The position numbers and the translations under genes were made by a program. Of a DNA stretch of 64,000 bases, positions 37,316 to 46,497 are shown one piece after another; position 1 is the first letter of the stretch, and every line of letters begins with the position of its first letter. Where the stretch lies: NCBI RefSeq assembly GCF_902498915.1, contig NZ_CABVLQ010000001.1. One strand, given 5' to 3'. Under the pieces are notes generated by a model. It did not search any database, had not been told where the DNA came from, and worked only from the letters and a program-made list of their open reading frames with translations. The stretch is from Escherichia ruysiae (lineage in GTDB: Bacteria > Pseudomonadota > Gammaproteobacteria > Enterobacterales > Enterobacteriaceae).

Positions 37316-37816
37316 ATGCACGAGAATCAACAACCACAAACTGAGGCTTTTGAGCTGAGTGCGGCAGAGCGTGAAGCGATTGAGCACGAGATGCACCACT
37401 ACGAAGACCCGCGTGCGGCGTCCATTGAAGCCCTGAAGATCGTTCAGAAACAGCGTGGCTGGGTGCCGGACGGTGCGATCCACGCGATCGCTGACGTTCT
37501 GGGTATTCCGGCGAGCGATGTCGAAGGCGTGGCAACATTCTACAGCCAGATCTTCCGCCAGCCGGTTGGTCGCCATGTGATCCGTTATTGCGACAGCGTG
37601 GTCTGTCACATCAACGGTTACCAGGGCATTCAGGCGGCGCTGGAGAAAAAACTGAACATCAAACCAGGGCAAACGACGTTTGACGGCCGCTTTACGCTGC
37701 TGCCAACCTGCTGCCTGGGGAACTGTGATAAAGGGCCAAACATGATGATCGATGAGGACACTCACGCGCATCTGACCCCGGAAGCGATCCCTGAACTGCT
37801 GGAGCGGTATAAATGA
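37316..37816 (+). CDS. nuoE: NADH-quinone oxidoreductase subunit E (cluster N1a)
   Basis: 166 residues, starts 2 bases after nuoCD. Thioredoxin-like [2Fe-2S] subunit with ligands Cys92 and Cys97 (YCDSVVC) and Cys133 and Cys137 (TCCLGNC). Forms the NADH dehydrogenase module with NuoF and NuoG. Its TGA overlaps the nuoF start (ATGA). Confidence 0.98.
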   Translation: MHENQQPQTEAFELSAAEREAIEHEMHHYEDPRAASIEALKIVQKQRGWVPDGAIHAIADVLGIPASDVEGVATFYSQIFRQPVGRHVIRYCDSVVCHINGYQGIQAALEKKLNIKPGQTTFDGRFTLLPTCCLGNCDKGPNMMIDEDTHAHLTPEAIPELLERYK

Positions 37817-39150
37817 AAAACATTATCCGTACTCCCGAAACGCATCCGCTGACCTGGCGTCTGCGCGATGACAAACAGCCAGTGTGGCTGGATGAATACC
37901 GCAGTAAAAACGGTTACGAAGGGGCGCGTAAGGCGCTGACCGGACTTTCTCCGGACGAAATCGTTACTCAGGTAAAAGACTCCGGCCTGAAAGGGCGCGG
38001 CGGTGCAGGCTTTTCTACTGGCCTGAAGTGGAGCCTGATGCCGAAAGACGAATCCATGAACATCCGTTACCTGCTGTGTAACGCCGATGAAATGGAGCCG
38101 GGCACCTATAAAGACCGCCTGCTGATGGAACAACTGCCGCACCTGCTGGTGGAAGGCATGCTCATCTCCGCGTTTGCGCTGAAAGCTTACCGTGGCTATA
38201 TCTTCCTGCGCGGCGAATATATCGAAGCGGCAGTGAATCTACGCCGTGCCATTGCCGAAGCCACCGAAGCGGGTCTGCTTGGCAAAAACATTATGGGAAC
38301 AGGTTTTGATTTTGAACTGTTTGTCCATACCGGGGCAGGGCGCTACATCTGCGGTGAAGAAACAGCGTTAATCAACTCCCTGGAAGGGCGTCGCGCTAAC
38401 CCGCGTTCAAAACCGCCATTCCCGGCAACCTCCGGCGCATGGGGTAAACCGACCTGCGTCAACAACGTCGAAACCCTGTGTAACGTTCCGGCAATCCTTG
38501 CTAACGGCGTGGAGTGGTATCAGAACATCTCGAAAAGTAAAGATGCTGGCACCAAGCTGATGGGCTTCTCCGGTCGGGTGAAAAATCCGGGTCTGTGGGA
38601 ACTGCCGTTCGGCACCACCGCACGCGAGATCCTCGAAGATTACGCCGGTGGTATGCGTGACGGCCTGAAATTCAAAGCCTGGCAGCCAGGCGGCGCGGGC
38701 ACCGACTTCCTGACCGAAGCGCACCTTGACCTGCCGATGGAATTCGAAAGCATCGGTAAAGCGGGCAGCCGTCTGGGTACGGCGCTGGCGATGGCGGTTG
38801 ACCATGAGATCAACATGGTGTCGCTGGTGCGTAACCTGGAAGAGTTTTTCGCCCGTGAATCCTGCGGCTGGTGTACACCGTGCCGTGACGGTCTACCGTG
38901 GAGCGTGAAAATTCTGCGTGCGCTGGAGCGGGGCGAAGGTCAGCCGGGAGATATCGAAACACTTGAGCAACTGTGTCGATTCTTAGGCCCGGGTAAAACC
39001 TTCTGTGCCCACGCACCTGGTGCGGTGGAGCCGTTACAGAGCGCCATCAAATATTTCCGCGAAGAATTTGAAGCGGGAATCAAACAGCCGTTCAGCAATA
39101 CCCATTTGATTAATGGGATTCAGCCGAACCTGCTGAAAGAGCGCTGGTAA
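37813..39150 (+). CDS. nuoF: NADH-quinone oxidoreductase subunit F (FMN and cluster N3)
   Basis: 445 residues. Binds NADH and FMN: glycine-rich KGRGGAGFSTGLKW (60-73) for NADH and GAGRYICGEETALINS for FMN. [4Fe-4S] cluster N3 is bound by CGWCTPC (Cys351, Cys354, Cys357) and a later Cys near 398. Overlaps nuoE by four bases. It is followed by a 156-bp gap with a repeat element before nuoG. Confidence 0.98.
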   Translation: MKNIIRTPETHPLTWRLRDDKQPVWLDEYRSKNGYEGARKALTGLSPDEIVTQVKDSGLKGRGGAGFSTGLKWSLMPKDESMNIRYLLCNADEMEPGTYKDRLLMEQLPHLLVEGMLISAFALKAYRGYIFLRGEYIEAAVNLRRAIAEATEAGLLGKNIMGTGFDFELFVHTGAGRYICGEETALINSLEGRRANPRSKPPFPATSGAWGKPTCVNNVETLCNVPAILANGVEWYQNISKSKDAGTKLMGFSGRVKNPGLWELPFGTTAREILEDYAGGMRDGLKFKAWQPGGAGTDFLTEAHLDLPMEFESIGKAGSRLGTALAMAVDHEINMVSLVRNLEEFFARESCGWCTPCRDGLPWSVKILRALERGEGQPGDIETLEQLCRFLGPGKTFCAHAPGAVEPLQSAIKYFREEFEAGIKQPFSNTHLINGIQPNLLKERW

Positions 39151-39160
39151 GGACCTTTTA

Positions 39161-39254
39161 CCCCTCACCCTAACCCTCTCCCCGGAGGGGAGAGGGGATG
39201 ATCCTGAGCCGCTTTTCTCCCTCGCCCCTTAGGGGAGAGGGCCGGGGTGAGGGG
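39161..39254. repeat. BoxC-like inverted repeat element between nuoF and nuoG
   Basis: 94 bp of GC-rich palindromic sequence: CCCCTCACCCTAACCCTCTC and GGGGAGAGGGGATG at the left, then CTCCCTCGCCCCTTAGGGGA and GGGCCGGGGTGAGGGG at the right. The two ends are mutually inverted, and each half folds on itself. It resembles the BoxC/GC-rich repeats scattered in enterobacterial intergenic regions, most often in 3' untranslated positions. It ends 52 bases before the nuoG start. Confidence 0.75.
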
Positions 39255-39306
39255 AATGATTTCGATTAACGCTCAGTCTCTGACTGAGAAAACTGGAAGC
39301 ATGCTA

Positions 39307-42033
39307 ATGGCTACAATTCATGTAGACGGCAAAGAATACGAGGTCAACGGAGCGGACAATCTGCTGGAAGCTTGTCTGTCTCTGGGTCTTGATATTCCTT
39401 ACTTTTGCTGGCATCCGGCGCTGGGAAGCGTCGGTGCTTGCCGCCAGTGTGCGGTGAAGCAGTACCAAAACGCGGAAGACACGCGTGGTCGCCTGGTGAT
39501 GTCCTGTATGACACCGGCTTCCGATGGCACCTTTATTTCCATTGACGACGAAGAAGCGAAACAGTTCCGTGAAAGTGTGGTCGAGTGGTTAATGACTAAC
39601 CACCCGCACGACTGTCCGGTATGTGAAGAGGGCGGTAACTGCCATCTTCAGGATATGACCGTGATGACCGGACACAGCTTCCGTCGCTACCGTTTCACCA
39701 AACGTACCCACCGCAATCAGGATCTGGGGCCGTTCATCTCCCACGAAATGAACCGCTGCATCGCCTGTTACCGCTGTGTGCGTTACTACAAAGATTACGC
39801 TGACGGTACGGATCTGGGCGTTTATGGCGCACACGACAACGTCTACTTCGGTCGCCCTGAAGACGGCACCCTGGAAAGCGAATTTTCCGGTAACCTGGTC
39901 GAAATTTGCCCGACTGGCGTATTTACCGACAAAACGCACTCCGAGCGTTACAACCGTAAATGGGATATGCAGTTTGCGCCGAGCATCTGCCAGCAATGTT
40001 CCATCGGCTGTAACATCAGCCCCGGCGAACGTTACGGCGAACTGCGTCGTATCGAAAACCGTTACAACGGTACGGTAAACCACTACTTCCTCTGCGACCG
40101 TGGTCGTTTCGGTTACGGCTACGTCAACCTGAAAGATCGTCCGCGTCAGCCAGTACAGCGTCGTGGCGATGATTTCATCACCCTTAACGCCGAACAGGCA
40201 ATGCAGGGCGCAGCAGATATTCTGCGTCAGTCGAAGAAAGTGATCGGCATCGGTTCTCCGCGAGCCAGCGTAGAAAGCAACTTTGCGCTGCGTGAGCTGG
40301 TGGGCGAAGAAAACTTCTATACCGGTATCGCTCACGGTGAGCAGGAACGTCTGCAACTGGCGCTGAAAGTGCTGCGTGAAGGCGGCATTTATACGCCGGC
40401 ACTGCGCGAAATCGAATCTTACGATGCGGTACTGGTACTGGGCGAAGACGTTACCCAGACCGGCGCACGCGTCGCGCTGGCGGTGCGTCAGGCGGTGAAA
40501 GGTAAAGCGCGCGAAATGGCGGCAGCACAGAAAGTGGCTGACTGGCAGATTGCGGCAATCCTCAACATCGGTCAACGTGCGAAGCATCCGCTGTTTGTTA
40601 CCAACGTTGATGACACTCGTCTGGATGATATTGCGGCGTGGACTTACCGCGCACCGGTTGAAGATCAGGCGCGTTTAGGTTTTGCCATCGCCCATGCGCT
40701 GGATAACTCCGCGCCAGCGGTTGACGGTATCGAGCCTGAGCTGCAAAGCAAAATCGACGTCATCGTGCAGGCACTGGCTGGGGCGAAGAAACCGTTGATT
40801 ATCTCCGGGACGAACGCCGGTAGCACAGAAGTGATTCAGGCGGCGGCTAACGTGGCGAAAGCCCTGAAAGGTCGCGGCGCTGACGTAGGTATCACCATGA
40901 TTGCCCGTTCCGTCAACAGCATGGGGCTGGGCATTATGGGGGGCGGTTCGCTGGAAGAAGCGTTAACCGAACTGGAAACCGGACGCGCCGACGCGGTGGT
41001 GGTGCTGGAAAACGATCTGCATCGTCACGCTTCCGCTACCCGCGTGAATGCTGCGCTGGCGAAAGCGCCGCTGGTGATGGTGGTTGACCATCAACGCACA
41101 GCGATTATGGAAAACGCCCATCTGGTACTTTCCGCCGCCAGCTTTGCTGAAAGCGACGGTACGGTAATTAATAATGAAGGTCGCGCCCAACGTTTCTTCC
41201 AGGTTTACGACCCGTCCTATTACGACAGCAAAACTGTCATGCTGGAAAGCTGGCGCTGGTTACACTCGCTGCACAGCACCCTGCTGAGCCGTGAAGTGGA
41301 CTGGACGCAGCTCGACCATGTGATTGACGCCGTTGTGGCGAAAATCCCGGAACTGGCGGGTATCAAAGATGCCGCGCCGGATGCGACATTCCGCATTCGC
41401 GGGCAGAAACTGGCTCGTGAACCGCACCGTTACAGCGGTCGTACCGCCATGCGCGCCAACATCAGCGTTCATGAGCCGCGTCAGCCGCAGGATATTGACA
41501 CCATGTTCACCTTCTCGATGGAAGGTAACAACCAGCCGACCGCGCACCGTTCGCAAGTGCCGTTTGCCTGGGCGCCGGGCTGGAACTCCCCGCAGGCATG
41601 GAACAAGTTCCAGGATGAAGTGGGCGGCAAACTGCGCTTTGGCGATCCGGGTGTGCGTCTGTTTGAAACCAGCGAAAACGGTCTGGATTACTTCACCAGC
41701 GTACCGGCTCGCTTCCAGCCGCAGGAAGGGAAATGGCGTATCGCGCCGTACTACCACCTGTTTGGCAGCGATGAACTGTCACAGCGTGCTCCGGTCTTCC
41801 AGAGCCGTATGCCGCAGCCGTACATCAAACTTAACCCGGCAGATGCCGCGAAGTTGGGTGTGAACGCGGGTACACGCGTCTCCTTTAGTTACGATGGCAA
41901 CACGGTCACGTTGCCGGTTGAAATCGCCGAAGGGCTGACGGCAGGGCAGGTGGGCTTGCCGATGGGTATGTCCGGCATTGCTCCAGTGCTGGCTGGCGCG
42001 CATCTTGAGGATCTCAAGGAGGCACAACAATGA
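39307..42033 (+). CDS. nuoG: NADH-quinone oxidoreductase subunit G (clusters N1b, N4, N5, N7)
   Basis: 908 residues from ATG 39307 (MATIHVDGKE), the K-12 mature start; ATGs at 39301 and earlier extend into the repeat element. Iron-sulfur ligands: N1b Cys34, Cys45, Cys48, Cys67; N5 His99/Cys103/Cys106/Cys112; N4 Cys151, Cys154, Cys157 and Cys201; N7 in SICQQCSIGCN and downstream Cys, the extra cluster of some bacteria. The rest is a molybdopterin-oxidoreductase-like domain without cofactor. It overlaps nuoH by four bases. Confidence 0.97.
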   Translation: MATIHVDGKEYEVNGADNLLEACLSLGLDIPYFCWHPALGSVGACRQCAVKQYQNAEDTRGRLVMSCMTPASDGTFISIDDEEAKQFRESVVEWLMTNHPHDCPVCEEGGNCHLQDMTVMTGHSFRRYRFTKRTHRNQDLGPFISHEMNRCIACYRCVRYYKDYADGTDLGVYGAHDNVYFGRPEDGTLESEFSGNLVEICPTGVFTDKTHSERYNRKWDMQFAPSICQQCSIGCNISPGERYGELRRIENRYNGTVNHYFLCDRGRFGYGYVNLKDRPRQPVQRRGDDFITLNAEQAMQGAADILRQSKKVIGIGSPRASVESNFALRELVGEENFYTGIAHGEQERLQLALKVLREGGIYTPALREIESYDAVLVLGEDVTQTGARVALAVRQAVKGKAREMAAAQKVADWQIAAILNIGQRAKHPLFVTNVDDTRLDDIAAWTYRAPVEDQARLGFAIAHALDNSAPAVDGIEPELQSKIDVIVQALAGAKKPLIISGTNAGSTEVIQAAANVAKALKGRGADVGITMIARSVNSMGLGIMGGGSLEEALTELETGRADAVVVLENDLHRHASATRVNAALAKAPLVMVVDHQRTAIMENAHLVLSAASFAESDGTVINNEGRAQRFFQVYDPSYYDSKTVMLESWRWLHSLHSTLLSREVDWTQLDHVIDAVVAKIPELAGIKDAAPDATFRIRGQKLAREPHRYSGRTAMRANISVHEPRQPQDIDTMFTFSMEGNNQPTAHRSQVPFAWAPGWNSPQAWNKFQDEVGGKLRFGDPGVRLFETSENGLDYFTSVPARFQPQEGKWRIAPYYHLFGSDELSQRAPVFQSRMPQPYIKLNPADAAKLGVNAGTRVSFSYDGNTVTLPVEIAEGLTAGQVGLPMGMSGIAPVLAGAHLEDLKEAQQ

Positions 42034-43007
42034 GTTGGTTATCACCGGAACTGATTGAGATCCTGCTGACCATCCTCAAAGCGGTGGTGATCCTGCTGGT
42101 GGTTGTCACCTGCGGGGCATTCATGAGCTTTGGCGAACGTCGCCTGCTGGGTCTGTTCCAGAACCGTTACGGACCTAACCGTGTTGGCTGGGGCGGTTCG
42201 CTCCAGCTGGTCGCGGACATGATCAAAATGTTCTTTAAAGAAGACTGGATCCCGAAATTCTCGGATCGCGTCATCTTTACTCTGGCGCCAATGATTGCCT
42301 TTACCTCGCTGCTGCTGGCCTTTGCGATTGTGCCAGTCAGTCCGGGTTGGGTGGTTGCCGACCTGAACATCGGGATTTTGTTCTTCCTGATGATGGCTGG
42401 TCTGGCGGTTTACGCGGTGCTGTTTGCGGGCTGGTCAAGTAACAACAAATACTCTCTGCTGGGTGCGATGCGTGCTTCTGCACAGACTCTGAGCTACGAA
42501 GTGTTCCTTGGGCTTTCCCTGATGGGCGTGGTGGCGCAGGCCGGTTCATTCAACATGACCGACATCGTCAACAGCCAGGCGCATGTGTGGAACGTCATCC
42601 CGCAATTCTTTGGTTTTATTACCTTTGCCATCGCGGGCGTGGCGGTGTGTCACCGTCACCCGTTTGACCAGCCGGAAGCCGAGCAGGAACTGGCGGATGG
42701 TTACCACATTGAATATTCCGGTATGAAATTCGGTCTGTTCTTCGTGGGTGAATACATCGGGATTGTGACCATCTCTGCACTGATGGTGACGCTGTTCTTC
42801 GGTGGCTGGCAAGGCCCGTTGTTACCGCCATTCATCTGGTTCGCGCTGAAAACCGCGTTCTTTATGATGATGTTCATTTTGATTCGTGCGTCGTTACCGC
42901 GTCCGCGTTATGACCAGGTAATGTCCTTCGGCTGGAAAATCTGCCTGCCGCTGACGCTGATCAACTTGCTGGTAACGGCGGCTGTCATTCTCTGGCAGGC
43001 GCAATAA
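42030..43007 (+). CDS. nuoH: NADH-quinone oxidoreductase subunit H
   Basis: 325 residues, eight predicted helices. Membrane subunit at the foot of the peripheral arm that lines the quinone chamber; landmarks are [21 protein letters not shown] in the first loop, [15 protein letters not shown] and [18 protein letters not shown] overlaps the nuoG TGA. Confidence 0.97.
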
Positions 43008-43021
43008 GGGGCACTAAGACC

Positions 43022-43564
43022 ATGACCTTAAAAGAATTGTTAGTAGGTTTCGGCACCCAGGTTCGTAGTATCTGGATGATCGGCCTGCACGCGTTCGCCA
43101 AACGCGAAACGCGAATGTACCCGGAAGAGCCGGTCTATCTGCCGCCCCGTTATCGTGGTCGTATCGTTCTGACCCGCGACCCGGACGGCGAAGAGCGTTG
43201 CGTAGCCTGTAACCTCTGCGCGGTAGCCTGCCCGGTCGGCTGTATCTCGCTGCAAAAAGCAGAAACCAAAGACGGTCGCTGGTATCCGGAATTTTTCCGC
43301 ATCAACTTCTCACGCTGCATTTTCTGTGGCCTGTGCGAAGAAGCCTGTCCGACCACGGCGATCCAGTTAACCCCGGATTTCGAAATGGGGGAATACAAGC
43401 GCCAGGATCTGGTTTACGAGAAAGAGGATCTGCTGATCTCCGGTCCGGGCAAATACCCGGAATATAACTTCTACCGGATGGCAGGTATGGCAATCGACGG
43501 CAAAGATAAGGGCGAAGCAGAGAACGAAGCCAAGCCTATCGACGTCAAGAGCCTGTTACCGTAA
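43022..43564 (+). CDS. nuoI: NADH-quinone oxidoreductase subunit I (clusters N6a, N6b)
   Basis: 180 residues. Two ferredoxin-type [4Fe-4S] motifs: Cys60-x2-Cys63-x2-Cys66-x3-Cys70 and Cys99-x2-Cys102-x2-Cys105-x3-Cys109. It passes electrons from NuoG to cluster N2 in NuoB. Starts 14 bases after nuoH, 11 bases before nuoJ. Confidence 0.98.
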
Positions 43565-43575
43565 GGAGAGGGGCA

Positions 43576-44130
43576 ATGGAGTTCGCTTTTTATATCTGTG
43601 GCCTGATAGCCATACTTGCGACCTTGCGAGTGATCACCCATACCAATCCGGTACACGCACTGCTGTACCTGATTATTTCGCTGCTGGCGATTTCCGGGGT
43701 GTTCTTCTCACTGGGCGCTTATTTCGCTGGTGCGCTGGAAATTATCGTCTACGCGGGTGCCATTATGGTGCTGTTCGTGTTCGTGGTGATGATGCTCAAC
43801 CTGGGCGGTTCAGAAATCGAACAGGAACGCCAGTGGCTGAAACCGCAGGTGTGGATTGGTCCGGCAATTTTGTCGGCCATCATGCTGGTGGTGATTGTTT
43901 ACGCCATCCTTGGTGTTAACGATCAGGGTATCGACGGTACGCCAATCAGTGCTAAAGCAGTGGGTATTACGCTGTTTGGGCCTTACGTACTGGCGGTGGA
44001 ACTGGCTTCTATGCTGCTGCTGGCTGGTCTGGTTGTGGCCTTCCACGTCGGTCGTGAAGAGCGTGCGGGTGAAGTGCTGAGCAATCGTAAAGACGACAGC
44101 GCGAAAAGAAAAACGGAGGAGCGCGCATGA
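43576..44130 (+). CDS. nuoJ: NADH-quinone oxidoreductase subunit J
   Basis: 184 residues, five predicted helices. Its third helix, near [27 protein letters not shown], contains the pi-bulge and Tyr/Gly residues that couple quinone reduction to proton transfer. The C-terminus ([10 protein letters not shown]) is cytoplasmic and overlaps the nuoK start. Confidence 0.96.
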
Positions 44131-44429
44131 TCCCCTTACAACATGGACTGATCCTCGCGGCAATCTTATTCGTTCTTGGCTTAACCGGTCTGGTTATCCG
44201 TCGCAATCTGCTGTTTATGCTGATTGGTCTGGAAATCATGATTAACGCCTCCGCGCTGGCCTTTGTGGTCGCCGGTAGCTACTGGGGCCAGACCGACGGT
44301 CAGGTGATGTACATTCTCGCCATCAGCCTCGCGGCGGCAGAAGCGAGTATCGGCCTTGCGCTGCTGCTGCAACTTCACCGTCGTCGCCAGAACCTGAACA
44401 TCGATTCAGTAAGTGAGATGCGCGGATGA
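44127..44429 (+). CDS. nuoK: NADH-quinone oxidoreductase subunit K
   Basis: 100 residues, three helices. Membrane glutamates Glu36 (LIGLEIMIN) and Glu72 (AAAEASIG) are the essential proton-path residues. ATG overlaps the nuoJ TGA (ATGA) and its own TGA overlaps the nuoL start. Confidence 0.98.
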
Positions 44430-46267
44430 ACATGCTTGCCTTAACCATTATTTTGCCATTGATTGGCTTCGTCCTGCTGGCGTTCTCCCGTGGACGCTGG
44501 TCTGAAAACGTCTCTGCGATCGTTGGCGTTGGCTCTGTGGGCCTGGCGGCGCTGGTGACCGCTTTTATCGGCGTCGATTTCTTCGCTAACGGCGAGCAGG
44601 CTTACAGCCAGCCGCTGTGGACGTGGATGTCGGTAGGCGACTTTAACATTGGTTTCAACCTGGTGCTGGACGGCCTGTCGCTGACTATGCTCTCGGTGGT
44701 TACCGGTGTGGGTTTCCTGATCCACATGTACGCTTCCTGGTATATGCGCGGTGAAGAGGGATACTCTCGCTTCTTCGCCTACACCAACCTGTTCATCGCC
44801 AGCATGGTGGTTCTGGTTCTCGCCGACAACCTGCTGCTGATGTACCTCGGCTGGGAAGGCGTGGGTCTGTGCTCCTATCTGCTGATCGGTTTCTATTACA
44901 CCGATCCGAAGAATGGCGCAGCGGCAATGAAAGCGTTCGTCGTGACCCGTGTGGGTGACGTGTTCCTCGCTTTCGCGCTGTTCATTCTTTACAACGAACT
45001 GGGCACCCTGAACTTCCGCGAAATGGTGGAACTGGCACCAGCGCACTTTGCTGACGGCAATAACATGCTGATGTGGGCGACGCTGATGCTGCTGGGCGGT
45101 GCGGTCGGTAAATCTGCGCAGTTGCCGTTGCAGACATGGCTTGCCGACGCGATGGCTGGCCCGACGCCAGTCTCCGCGCTGATCCACGCCGCAACGATGG
45201 TAACAGCCGGTGTCTACCTGATCGCCCGTACCCACGGCCTGTTCCTGATGACCCCGGAAGTTCTGCATCTGGTGGGTATCGTGGGTGCGGTTACGCTGCT
45301 GCTGGCAGGCTTTGCCGCTCTGGTACAAACTGACATCAAACGTGTTCTCGCTTACTCCACCATGAGCCAGATTGGTTACATGTTCCTCGCGCTTGGCGTA
45401 CAGGCATGGGATGCGGCGATTTTCCACTTGATGACCCACGCGTTCTTTAAAGCGCTGCTGTTCCTGGCATCCGGTTCCGTCATTCTGGCCTGCCATCACG
45501 AACAGAACATCTTCAAGATGGGCGGTCTGCGTAAATCTATTCCACTGGTTTATCTCTGCTTCCTGGTGGGCGGCGCGGCACTGTCGGCACTGCCGCTGGT
45601 CACTGCGGGCTTCTTCAGTAAGGATGAGATCCTCGCGGGTGCGATGGCTAATGGTCATATCAATCTGATGGTGGCAGGTCTGGTCGGTGCGTTTATGACC
45701 TCGCTTTACACCTTCCGTATGATTTTCATCGTCTTCCACGGAAAAGAACAAATTCACGCTCACGCCGTGAAAGGGGTAACTCACAGCCTGCCGCTGATTG
45801 TGCTGCTGATCCTTTCCACCTTCGTTGGCGCACTGATTGTACCGCCGCTGCAGGGCGTGCTTCCGCAAACGACGGAACTGGCGCACGGCAGTATGTTGAC
45901 CCTGGAAATTACCTCTGGCGTGGTTGCGGTCGTCGGCATTCTGCTGGCTGCCTGGCTGTGGCTGGGTAAACGTACTCTGGTGACCTCCATCGCCAACAGT
46001 GCGCCGGGTCGCCTGCTGGGAACCTGGTGGTACAACGCCTGGGGCTTTGACTGGCTGTACGACAAAGTGTTCGTCAAGCCGTTCCTGGGTATCGCCTGGT
46101 TGCTGAAACGCGATCCGCTGAACTCAATGATGAACATCCCGGCTGTCCTTTCCCGCTTTGCAGGTAAAGGCCTGCTGTTAAGCGAGAACGGCTACCTGCG
46201 CTGGTATGTGGCATCCATGAGCATCGGTGCGGTCGTGGTGCTGGCACTGTTGATGGTACTGCGTTGA
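44426..46267 (+). CDS. nuoL: NADH-quinone oxidoreductase subunit L
   Basis: 613 residues, K-12 length. Distal antiporter-like proton-pumping subunit with about 16 helices and a long C-terminal lateral helix that braces the other pump subunits. Landmarks: [19 protein letters not shown] (helix 5, with the key Glu) and [21 protein letters not shown], the antiporter signature. Followed by an unusual 230-bp gap before nuoM. Confidence 0.98.
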
Positions 46268-46287
46268 GTTGTTGGCTGAGTGAATAT

Positions 46288-46306
46288 ACCCGGCGTTGCG
46301 CCGGGT
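46288..46306 (+). terminator. Hairpin after nuoL
   Basis: ACCCGGCG and CGCCGGGT form a perfect 8-bp stem with a TTG loop, 20 bases after the nuoL stop. No T tract follows, so it is probably an mRNA stability hairpin or a weak terminator inside the operon. Confidence 0.5.
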
Positions 46307-46388
46307 CTGTGAACTAAGAATAAATTTTAGGTAACTGTTCCTGAAGTACAGGCGTCATCGGAGAAGTCAGACCGGATACCGCCAGCGC

Positions 46389-46430
46389 ACAGCAACCGGA
46401 GCGTACTTAAGTACGTGAGGATTGCGAGCA
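46389..46430. repeat. ERIC-like palindromic element between nuoL and nuoM
   Basis: The core CGTACTTAAGTACG (46402-46415) is a perfect palindrome inside a longer imperfect hairpin (AGCAACCGGAG / GAGGATTGCG flanks). The segment GGAGCGTACTTAAGTACGTG resembles the central part of ERIC/IRU elements (GGAGCTTACATAAGTAAGTG). nuoM begins 68 bases downstream. Confidence 0.6.
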
Positions 46431-46497
46431 CTGCCGGGATTCGGGCTGGCGAGTGAGATAGCCTGAGCAGGAGTAAATATAAGGGACATACTTAGCT

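Noticed and set aside
44441..45886. 481-codon minus-strand frame opposite nuoL, and similar ones opposite nuoM, nuoN and nuoCD
   Set aside because: Long His/Gln-rich frames are typical antisense shadows of GC-rich membrane genes.
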